From Paraburkholderia phenoliruptrix (lineage in GTDB: Bacteria > Pseudomonadota > Gammaproteobacteria > Burkholderiales > Burkholderiaceae): a stretch of DNA of 64,000 bases. This document shows positions 45,210 to 52,942 of the stretch, piece after piece; positions within the stretch are counted from its first letter, which is position 1, and the number at the start of each line of letters is the position of its first letter. Under the pieces are notes generated by a model. It was not told where the DNA came from, ran no database searches, and saw nothing but the letters and a program-made list of their open reading frames with translations. The DNA lies in NCBI RefSeq assembly GCF_902859825.1, contig NZ_CADIKB010000025.1:35108-99107 (forward strand). The letters are read 5' to 3'. A program made the translations under genes and the position numbers.

Positions 45210-45741
45210 CTTAAGAAGACCCGCGGCGTTGAGTTCGCGCGCTGCGACCGAATCTGTCCGAAATGCCGGGGGCCTGAGAGACCAAACAACGATCGTGCGC
45301 CGCACCGTTTTCGAAGCATCGGCGTCTGCCTGAATCGACGCCGCCGATCGAACGATCGCCGTTCATGAGCGCGATGCTTCGATTAGTTATACGAACGAAA
45401 TGCGAAAGCGCCGATCAAGCCGGCGACGAGATGTTGCCGGCAGCAGACTGAGAGAGGGCTGTGCTGTAGCAGTGACAGTGTCGGAACGTCGCGAGGAAAG
45501 GCTTCCACAGAGAAGCGGCTCGCGGCGCGAGGCACTGAATGGCGGAAAATCTTTTGGCTATGTACCAGACGATCCGCTACGGGGTAGGTCTGGCCGCCGT
45601 TGCGTGCCCTTGCCGGGGCGGCAACGGCGGCTCGTCCGTTGTAGTGAGGCGCAAAAGAACAAGCTGCATGACCAGTTCTACGCGGCGTCAGATAGTGAGC
45701 GACGCTGCGAGCAGACCAGACTGGCCACCTACGGGGGTTCA

Positions 45742-45933
45742 ATGATGCATCGCCACATTCTCGAAAGCGAGCTCGTTCATCTCGAGCGCGTCATCGCATC
45801 GGCATCGCAAAAGCCTTTTCCGCCAACCTATTGGCGCGACCGCGTCGAACATCTGAAAACCTCGCCGCAAGCGACCATGTACCTCAATCGCATTGCCCGG
45901 CTGTCGCGCCTCGTCGCCGAACTGGACGAGTGA
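45742..45933 (+). CDS. Small helical protein, paralogue of the gene at 39398
   Basis: 63 residues (ATG at 45742 or 45745; GGGGG upstream). LESELVHLERVIAS, then PPTYWRDRVEHL, and a final helix RIARLSRLVAELDE, matching the plan of the 39398 protein. It is the first recognisable gene downstream of the sigma-54 promoter, although the leader would be ~520 nt. Confidence 0.68.
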   Translation: MMHRHILESELVHLERVIASASQKPFPPTYWRDRVEHLKTSPQATMYLNRIARLSRLVAELDE

Positions 45934-45975
45934 CGCCGCGGTCGCTACGCGCGTGGCGTAGTTAGCCCGACGTGG

Positions 45976-47196
45976 TCAGCGTGTCCCAGCACGCGTGTCG
46001 GGCGCCTTGCCGGTGGCGAGCAGCACGATCGTCGCGATGCAGAACACTGCCCCAGCATGGAAAGTGGTGGCGGCGCCCAGCTTGTCCCATAGCTCGCCGG
46101 CAATCACGCTCGAGAGCAGCGTGACGACGCCGCTCAGCAGGTTGAAAAACCCGAATGCCGTGCCGCGCAGTTGCGCCGGCGCGGTGTGCGAGACCATGGT
46201 CGCAAGCAGACCCTGCGTCATTCCCATGTGCAAGCCCCACAATGCGACGCCCAGCAACACGACGCTCCAGTGGCTGCCCCGCGCAAGCACGAGGTCCGCG
46301 GCAATCAGCACGACAAGCCCTGCGATCAGCAGCCTGGTGTGGTTCATCGTGTCAGCGAGCTTGCCGAACGGATACGCCGACAACGTATACACGACATTCA
46401 TCGCCACCATGACGAGCGGCACGAGCGCGACGGGCACACCGCTTCCCATCGCGCGCAACACCAGGAATGCCTCGCTGAAGCGCGCGAGCGCGAACACGCC
46501 GCCAATTGCCACGACCCACCAGTAGCTCGCACCGAGCTTCTTCAGGTTCTCGAGCCGGATCGGATTGACGCGCTTGGTGCCCGGCTCGCGCGCCGGTTCG
46601 TGGACGCCGACCGTCAACAGCGCGACGGCCAGCAAGCCCGGTATGACGGCGAGCCAGAACGCCAGCCGGAAGTTGTCCGCCCACACCGACATGATGATGA
46701 CCGCGAAAAGCGGCCCCAGCACGGCGCCCACCGTATCGAGCGACTGACGCAAGCCGAATGCGGCGCCCCTCAGATGCACGGGCGTGACGTCCGCAACGAG
46801 CGCGTCGCGCGGCGCGCCGCGGATTCCCTTGCCCACTCTGTCGATCACCCGTGCGCTCACCACCACGCCGACCGTCGGCGCAATCGCGAAGAGCGGCTTG
46901 CTCAGCGCGCCGAGCGCATAGCCGGCCACGGCCAGCCACTTCCTGTTACCGAGATAATCGCTGAGCGCGCCGGAAAACACCTTGACGATCGGCGCGGTCG
47001 CTTCGGCGATGCCTTCAATCAGACCGATGGTCGCCGCGCTCGCGCCGAGGCTGACCATCAGGAACATCGGCAAGAGGCTGTGGATGATCTCCGACGAGAC
47101 GTCCATGAAGAGGCTCACACAACCGAGTATCCAGACGCTGCGCGGAATACTTTCGAGCACGTTGATGCGGGATCGGACTCGCACGGGTGGGCGCAA
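45976..47196 (-). CDS. MFS transporter
   Basis: 406 residues, 10-12 hydrophobic segments. SVWILGCVSLFMDVSSEIIH opening, GALSDYLGNRKWLAVAGY, and RVIDRVGKGIRGAPRDALVAD in the 2-3/4-5 loops mark an MFS_1 member of the kind often annotated as an efflux or phosphonate/sugar-like carrier. The first codon seems to be TTG at 47196; a GTG at 47160 is possible and neither has a good ribosome site. Last gene of a long minus-strand run. Confidence 0.82.
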   Translation of the reverse strand: MRPPVRVRSRINVLESIPRSVWILGCVSLFMDVSSEIIHSLLPMFLMVSLGASAATIGLIEGIAEATAPIVKVFSGALSDYLGNRKWLAVAGYALGALSKPLFAIAPTVGVVVSARVIDRVGKGIRGAPRDALVADVTPVHLRGAAFGLRQSLDTVGAVLGPLFAVIIMSVWADNFRLAFWLAVIPGLLAVALLTVGVHEPAREPGTKRVNPIRLENLKKLGASYWWVVAIGGVFALARFSEAFLVLRAMGSGVPVALVPLVMVAMNVVYTLSAYPFGKLADTMNHTRLLIAGLVVLIAADLVLARGSHWSVVLLGVALWGLHMGMTQGLLATMVSHTAPAQLRGTAFGFFNLLSGVVTLLSSVIAGELWDKLGAATTFHAGAVFCIATIVLLATGKAPDTRAGTR

Positions 47197-47231
47197 TCAG
47201 AACAGAAAAATGAACGGAAGACCGAGGCCAC

Positions 47232-47654
47232 TCACTCCTGGCACTGCACGTCCTTCCTCGGCACGACGATCAGCACGGGGTAGGTGCCATGGTCGAGCTC
47301 GACGCGCGCCACCACCTCGGTCAACGTGCTGTCGATCTGATCGTACACGCTGACCTGTTCACGCCTGAGCGTTGTGATGCCGGTACACGCGGACGCGCGG
47401 CCTTCGTCGGAAATCCGGCATCGGATCGGATTGTCGGCCAGATAGCGATATTGGTCCCGCTCAGGTGTCGCGAGGTATTCGCGAACGCTTTGTTCGGAGC
47501 CGCCCACGCCGGTCACCTTGCCGATCGCACATTGCAGTGCGCCGGTGTCGCCGCTGGCGGAGGTTTGAGCGTGAGCGGCCGTGCTCGCCGCGAAGGCTGC
47601 GGCAAGGGTCAATGCAGCGGCCAATGCAAGGGTCAATGCTGGGGGATATCTCAT
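47232..47654 (-). CDS. Secreted hypothetical protein
   Basis: 140 residues from the ATG at 47654. Ala/Leu-rich signal peptide (~1-29, ending AHAQ), then a small mature domain with conserved-looking Cys (ALQCAIGKV, PIRCRISDEGRASACTG, DVQCQE). No family known. It lies 35 bp before the MFS start on the same strand. Confidence 0.66.
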   Translation of the reverse strand: MRYPPALTLALAAALTLAAAFAASTAAHAQTSASGDTGALQCAIGKVTGVGGSEQSVREYLATPERDQYRYLADNPIRCRISDEGRASACTGITTLRREQVSVYDQIDSTLTEVVARVELDHGTYPVLIVVPRKDVQCQE

Positions 47655-47738
47655 CGCGCACGTCACGTTTGTCGGGCTGAAGTGCTGAATTGTAAAGGCA
47701 CCTCGCCCGACCGGCTCGCCCGCGAGCCGCGCGGCATG

Positions 47739-49016
47739 TCAATGGAGAATGTCCTGCACGCGGTAATAGGCGCCGACGAGCGGCAGCATCCAGCGGCGCG
47801 CGGCATGTGCCGGCACCGGCGGCCAGGGCAGCGCGCGCCACGGGTTGGCGTCGGCGGAACCATACATGACGTCTGCCATCACGCGCCCCATATGCGTGGA
47901 CATCTGCACGCCATGACCGCTGTAGCCCATTGAGTAGTAAAGCCCGTCATGCTGCCCGGCACGCGGAAGGCGGTCCACGGTGATGTCGACAAGGCCGCCC
48001 CAGCAATAGTCGATTCTCGTCGCCCCCAGCTCGGGAAAGTACTTCGCGAGATTGGCCTGCAGCACCTGCCCGCTCTTCGCGTCCGAGCGCGGATCGGACA
48101 TCGCGAACCGGGCTCGCCCGCCCCACAGCAGCCGGTTATCCGGCGTCACGCGAAAGTAGTTGCCGATATTGAGCGACGTCACATAATTGCGCCGATGCGG
48201 AAAAAGCGCGTCGAGCTGCCCCTTCGATAGCGGCTCCGTCACGACGATGAAGCTGCCGACCGGCGCCATCCGTTGCTGGAACCATTGCAGCGGCCCTTGC
48301 CGCGACGGGCCCGTCGCCACCAGCACTTTGTCCGCCCGAACAACGCCGCGCGCCGACGTGATCTCGTAGCGGCCGCCGTCCATACGCTTGATTTGCGTCA
48401 CGGCCGCGTTCGGGAAGATGCGCGCGCCGTGACGCGCGGCGCCCTGCGCGAGCCCCACGCCGAACTTGCCCATGTGCATTTGCGCGCCGTTGCGCTGCAG
48501 CAGCCCGCCATAGAAACCATCGGAGCCGACTTCGCTGCGCACGCGGGCCGGCTCGATCAGTTCGATGTCCTGATCGACTTCGCGATACAGTACGTCATAG
48601 GTCCGCGCGAGCTTGTCGAAGTGCTTCTGCTTTGCCGCAAGTTTCAGCTTGCCGCAACGCATGAAATCACAGTCGATCTTATGCTGCGTCACGACCGATT
48701 CCACCGTCCGCACCGCGCTTTCATACGCGCGGTAAAACGCGCGAGCCTGTTCGAGCCCGACGCTCGCCGCGAGCGAAGCAAAGTCTTGCGCCACACCGGT
48801 GTTGCACTGCCCGCCGTTTCTGCCCGACGCCTGAGCCGCAATGCGGCCCGCCTCCAGCACGGTGACCGACACGCCGCGCGTTGCAAGCTCCAGCGCGGCG
48901 GACAAGCCGGTAAAACCGCCGCCGATCACGACGACATCACTGTGCCCCTCCACTGGTCCTTGCGCGCCGTCCTTGAATTCCGGGGCCGTGTCCAGCCAGT
49001 ACGAATCTAGCTTCAT
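47739..49016 (-). CDS. FAD-dependent amine/amino-acid oxidoreductase (DAO/PuuB-like)
   Basis: 425 residues. N-terminal SYWLDTAPEF phrase, FAD motif DVVVIGGGFTGLSAALELA, then GRNGGQCNTG, and near the end YSMGYSGHGVQMSTHMG. This is the class containing gamma-glutamylputrescine oxidase (PuuB) and the AmaA-type L-pipecolate oxidase, both with a SYW/CYW-type opening. It shares its operon with hydantoinase and aminotransferase genes. Substrate not fixed. Confidence 0.85.
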   Translation of the reverse strand: MKLDSYWLDTAPEFKDGAQGPVEGHSDVVVIGGGFTGLSAALELATRGVSVTVLEAGRIAAQASGRNGGQCNTGVAQDFASLAASVGLEQARAFYRAYESAVRTVESVVTQHKIDCDFMRCGKLKLAAKQKHFDKLARTYDVLYREVDQDIELIEPARVRSEVGSDGFYGGLLQRNGAQMHMGKFGVGLAQGAARHGARIFPNAAVTQIKRMDGGRYEITSARGVVRADKVLVATGPSRQGPLQWFQQRMAPVGSFIVVTEPLSKGQLDALFPHRRNYVTSLNIGNYFRVTPDNRLLWGGRARFAMSDPRSDAKSGQVLQANLAKYFPELGATRIDYCWGGLVDITVDRLPRAGQHDGLYYSMGYSGHGVQMSTHMGRVMADVMYGSADANPWRALPWPPVPAHAARRWMLPLVGAYYRVQDILH

Positions 49017-49045
49017 TGATTTTTCGATTGATTGCCACGACGAAG

Positions 49046-49081
49046 ACCGGCCTCGCCGCGAAGTTCTCGCGACGAGCCGGT
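49046..49081 (-). terminator. Structured spacer between solute-binding protein and FAD oxidase
   Basis: ACCGG-C-CTCG-C-CGCGA pairs with TCGCG-A-CGAG-CCGGT around a 5-base loop: a strong hairpin 30 bp past the solute-binding-protein stop, lacking a T-run. It may set unequal expression within the operon. Confidence 0.4.
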
Positions 49082-49112
49082 CACCGGAACGCTCGACGGC
49101 GGACAGCTTACG

Positions 49113-50687
49113 TCAGGCGGACCACCACGCATACTCGGCAAACGAAAAGCCCATCATCGCGCCGGTCGGAATCGAGCCGAGGCCTTTCAGGCGCTTGTCG
49201 TTCGCATCGAGCAGGCTGATGAACGCGGGAATGCCGATGCCGCCCTCGTCGGCGACGAGCGCCTGCATTTCGCCGTACATCTGCTTGCGCTTCGCGTCGT
49301 CGGTCTCCGCACGTGCGCTGACGAGCAGCTGATCAAACTTCGGGTCCTTCCACGCGGACTCATTCCACGGCGCGTCCGATTTGAAGAACTGTGTGAACAG
49401 CACATCGGCGCTCGGCCGCGGATTGATGCTGCCGAATCCCAGCGGATGCTTCATCCAGTGATTGGACCAGTAGCCGTCGGCCGGCACGCGATTCACAGTC
49501 AGGTTGACACCGATCTTCGCAGCCGTTTGCTGAATCAGCTGCGCCATTTCGATCGAGCCGTTCGCATCCGACGTCGCGTAGATCGGCGGCAATGCGCCGG
49601 TGCCGACCGCGCCGGCCTTCTGCAGATAGAACTTCGCCTTGTCGAGGTCGAACTTGCGTTGCGGCAGCGAAGCATTGAAGTACCGATGCCCCGGCGGAAT
49701 CGGCTGATCGTTGCCGATCACCGCGTAGCCGAGAAAGACCGCCGAGCGGATCTGGTCGCGATCGAACATATACTTCATGCCTTTCACGAAATCCGGGTTG
49801 CCCGTCAGCGTATTGTCGCGGCGCATGATCAGGTCGGTGTAGAGACCCGACTTGGTTTCCTTGACCTCGTAGCCCGGCGTTGCGGCAATGCGGCGCGTGG
49901 CACGCGGGTCGACCGAGTTGATGAGGTGCACGTCGCCCGCGAGCAGCGCGCTCACGCGCGCCGCGTTGTCGCTGATGCTGATGAGTTCGATCTGATCGAG
50001 ATACGGCTGCCCCGACTTCCAGTAGTTGTCGTTGCGCACGCCGACGGTGCCCGCGCCGGGCTTGAAGCTCTTCAGCTTGTAGGGACCCGTGCCGATCGCC
50101 GAATTGAAGTTGGTCGTGCCGTCCTTGACGATGACGAGTTGCGGCGTGGCGAGAATCACCGGCAGGTCCGCGTTCGGCACCTGCAGCGTCAGCGTCACTT
50201 CGTTAGGCCCGCTCGCCGTCACGCTCGCGAACTGATCGGCGAGGGTCTTCACGCGCGATGCCGTCTGCGGATTCTTGTGACGCATCAGCGAATAGACGAC
50301 GTCGGCCGGCGCAAGCGGCTTACCGTCGTGAAAGGTCACGCCCTGACGCAGCTTGATGATCCACGTCTTGGCATCCGTGCTCGACACGGATTCCGCAATG
50401 TTCATACGCGGTGTGAGGCTCTCGTCGAGCTGCGTCAGGCCGCTGTAAAACATGAAGAAGCGGATGTAATCGCCGCCGGTGGAACCTGCCGCGGGGTCGA
50501 GCGTATCCGACACCGAACCGGCGTCGTAGGCGACGCGGATACTGCCGCCCTTCTTCGGAACCTCCGCGGCAAGCGCAGCGGGCGCGGCTGTGAGAAGCCC
50601 TCCGCCGGCGACCATCATGCCGGTCCCGGCCAACATGCGCATCATGTCGCGGCGGCTGATGCCGCGGTTAATCGTATCGTCGTTCAC
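49113..50687 (-). CDS. ABC transporter family 5 substrate-binding protein, Tat-exported
   Basis: 524 residues from a GTG at 50687 (GCGGAG upstream). Twin-arginine signal SRRDMMRMLAG then an Ala-rich segment. Mature domain is SBP_bac_5: KTWIIKLRQGVTFHDGKPLAPADVVYSL, NFNSAIGTGPYKLKSF, and a typical Asp/Lys-rich C-terminal end. Family 5 proteins bind peptides, nickel, or opine-like and amine compounds. No ABC permease or ATPase gene is in the window, so its partner genes are elsewhere or lost. Confidence 0.9.
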   Translation of the reverse strand: MNDDTINRGISRRDMMRMLAGTGMMVAGGGLLTAAPAALAAEVPKKGGSIRVAYDAGSVSDTLDPAAGSTGGDYIRFFMFYSGLTQLDESLTPRMNIAESVSSTDAKTWIIKLRQGVTFHDGKPLAPADVVYSLMRHKNPQTASRVKTLADQFASVTASGPNEVTLTLQVPNADLPVILATPQLVIVKDGTTNFNSAIGTGPYKLKSFKPGAGTVGVRNDNYWKSGQPYLDQIELISISDNAARVSALLAGDVHLINSVDPRATRRIAATPGYEVKETKSGLYTDLIMRRDNTLTGNPDFVKGMKYMFDRDQIRSAVFLGYAVIGNDQPIPPGHRYFNASLPQRKFDLDKAKFYLQKAGAVGTGALPPIYATSDANGSIEMAQLIQQTAAKIGVNLTVNRVPADGYWSNHWMKHPLGFGSINPRPSADVLFTQFFKSDAPWNESAWKDPKFDQLLVSARAETDDAKRKQMYGEMQALVADEGGIGIPAFISLLDANDKRLKGLGSIPTGAMMGFSFAEYAWWSA

Positions 50688-50903
50688 GTCAATTGACTCC
50701 GCAGAAGTGAGTGATCCAGGCAACATGCCGTATGCGGCGAGACGATTTCCGAGGTCTCGTTAACAGCATCGTATGCCGGCAGAAAGCGCGTAAAGCGCCG
50801 ACAAAAAAAGGCAGACGGCATAAACAGACTGTTCTTGCGCCGCTAACGCGACAATTTGCATGGTCGCCGGTTTCGGGCTCGCGACATGCCCCCGCGAGCC
50901 ATG

Positions 50904-52919
50904 TCAGGCGCTCGCCGACGCTGTGTTTTCGCGCAACTGCGGATAGCGCTGCAGCACTTCCTCATACAGTTGCGCGATGACCTGCGGCCCTGGCGTCAAA
51001 GTGCCGGCCGCTTCTTTTGCGTCGAGCGCGTCGAATATCTTGTGCTTGAGGAAATGCCGCCACACCACCGGCGCACGCGCGAGAATGCCGGTCAGCACGT
51101 CGTAGCGCTCGCGCGTCCATCTCGCTTCGTATGCGTTGCGCTCGGCGCCGTAGTCGAAGTGAGTGGCGGGCTTCTGCCGCGCCGCTTCTCTCGCGGCGTC
51201 GCGCAGACGCGCGGTCGAGTCCATATCGACGGCGCCGTCGGTCAGCACTACGCTGTACAGCTCGCGCGCCTCCTCGACGGACAGGTAGCCGCGCCGCACA
51301 TCTTCCAGCACCTTCTGTGTATCCCGTTCGTAAGGATGCCCATAGCCGCCGCCGCCGCATCCCTCGAGGCGGATTACGTCGCCGGGACCGCAGATCACGA
51401 GATCCGTCACGCCGAGATTTTCTTCGCTCTCTGTGCCGGGATTGCGGGTAAACCGCGATACCGCACCCGCTGTCCCGCCCAACACGCCCCACGAAGCAAA
51501 GCGCGAGCGGTCGCGATTGCGCGCCGTCACAAGCGTGCCCGGCGACGACACGCGAAACTCCATCACCGTGCCGAGGCCGCCGCGATATTTGCCCGCGCCC
51601 GCGCTGCCCGGCACCACGCCATAGCGTGTAATGCGGATCGGCACTTCGGCTTCGTTGATCTCGACCGGCGTGTTGCGCAGGAATGCCACGTTCGCGCCCG
51701 AAGCGTCCGAGCCGTCGGCCGACGCCATGCCGCCCGCGCCGCCACCCACGGGTCCGATCGACGCGATCACCGTGCGGCCGTTACGGTCCACCGTCTTCAC
51801 GTTGAGGATCGACATGCCGCCAGCCGGACACGCCGGCAAACGCTCGGGGCAAACCATGGAGAACGCACCGAACGTCACATACTGCGCGACCTTCGCGGTC
51901 AGGCTGCGCATGCCGACCGCGGCCGGCGGCACGCAGTTCATGATCGTGCCTTCGGGCAGGATGCAGCGCGCCACTTTCAGCATGCCCGCATTGAGCAGCA
52001 GATCGGGATTGAGCGAATACAGCACATAGTTCAGGCCGACGAGTGCAAGCACATGCCGCTCCTTGCCGCCCGTCGGCATATTCAACGACGAATTCAACTG
52101 CGGGTCGCTGCCGGTGAAGTCGAATACGAGCGAGTCGTCCTTCACAGTCAGCGTCAGCGCGACGCGCAGCGGCTTGCCGTTGACGGAATCCTCGTCGGCG
52201 TACTCCGCAAAGAAGTATTCGCCGTTCGGCATGCTCCGCACGATCGTGCGCGCCTGCTCTTCCGAATAGTCGAGCAATGCGTCCATGCCCGCGCGAAACT
52301 GCTCGATGCCGAAGCGTTCGATGATTTCGAGCACGCGCCGCTCGCCGGTCATCAACATGGCGATTTGCGCTTTCAAGTCACCGCGATTCTGTTCGGCCGC
52401 GCGCACGTTGAGCGCCATGTGCTCGAGCAGCGTTTCGTCGAGCACGCCCGCGCGGACAATCTTCGTCGGCGCGAAACGAATGCCTTCCTGATAGATCTCG
52501 GTGAGCGTGCGCGACAGCGAAGCCGGCACCGCGCCGCCCATGTCGGTGTTATGAATATGCCCGCCGACATAGCAGACGACTTCGCCCTCATAAAACACCG
52601 GCTTCCACATCATCACGTCAGGCGTGTGTGTCGCCACATAGCCGCTATAGGCGTCGTTCGTCATGCAGATGTCGCCGGGCTCGTAGTGATCGATCATGTC
52701 GATCACCGCGCCGAAATCGAGGCCCGGATACCACGTGGCGCCGAGCGTTTTCGGCGACGCGAAGGTCAGACCACGGGGGTTCATCAGCGTGCAGGAGAAG
52801 TCTTCGGTTTCTTTCACGAAGGCGGAATGCGCAGTGCGCACGAGCGTGTACGCCATGCTTTCCGCGGCGGCGACGCAATAGTTCGCGAATATCTGAAGGA
52901 CGGATTTATCGAATGTCAT
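50904..52919 (-). CDS. hyuB: Hydantoinase/oxoprolinase B subunit
   Basis: 671 residues from the ATG at 52919; the open frame extends upstream across hyuA but that part is not coding. Hydantoinase_B features: RTAHSAFVKETEDFSCTL, PGDICMTNDAYSG, GGHIHNTDMGG, FDFTGSDPQLNSSLNMP, and GGGGYGHPYERD near the C-terminus. With HyuA it makes an ATP-dependent amidohydrolase that opens cyclic amides such as N-methylhydantoin or 5-oxoproline. 23 bp after hyuA. Confidence 0.92.
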   Translation of the reverse strand: MTFDKSVLQIFANYCVAAAESMAYTLVRTAHSAFVKETEDFSCTLMNPRGLTFASPKTLGATWYPGLDFGAVIDMIDHYEPGDICMTNDAYSGYVATHTPDVMMWKPVFYEGEVVCYVGGHIHNTDMGGAVPASLSRTLTEIYQEGIRFAPTKIVRAGVLDETLLEHMALNVRAAEQNRGDLKAQIAMLMTGERRVLEIIERFGIEQFRAGMDALLDYSEEQARTIVRSMPNGEYFFAEYADEDSVNGKPLRVALTLTVKDDSLVFDFTGSDPQLNSSLNMPTGGKERHVLALVGLNYVLYSLNPDLLLNAGMLKVARCILPEGTIMNCVPPAAVGMRSLTAKVAQYVTFGAFSMVCPERLPACPAGGMSILNVKTVDRNGRTVIASIGPVGGGAGGMASADGSDASGANVAFLRNTPVEINEAEVPIRITRYGVVPGSAGAGKYRGGLGTVMEFRVSSPGTLVTARNRDRSRFASWGVLGGTAGAVSRFTRNPGTESEENLGVTDLVICGPGDVIRLEGCGGGGYGHPYERDTQKVLEDVRRGYLSVEEARELYSVVLTDGAVDMDSTARLRDAAREAARQKPATHFDYGAERNAYEARWTRERYDVLTGILARAPVVWRHFLKHKIFDALDAKEAAGTLTPGPQVIAQLYEEVLQRYPQLRENTASASA

Positions 52920-52942
52920 GGTGCGTTTCCTGGGTCGGCCGG

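Larger units (their letters stand above)
44877..45741. other. Long intergenic region with a sigma-54 control unit
   Basis: 865 bp. The left part is GC-rich with repeated CGTTGTTTCCGCG-like phrases; 45093-45209 holds two upstream elements and a -24/-12 promoter (listed separately); 45345-45358 is the palindrome CGATCG-AA-CGATCG. No convincing large ORF on either strand. Confidence 0.55.

Noticed and set aside
44920..45333. Plus-strand frame over the sigma-54 control region
   Set aside because: It runs through the palindromes and the -24/-12 promoter, is Arg/Ser-rich, and has no ribosome site.
45400..45741. Upstream extension of the small protein at 45742
   Set aside because: Open frame but Arg-rich and unlike the paralogue at 39398, whose start fits the ATG at 45742.
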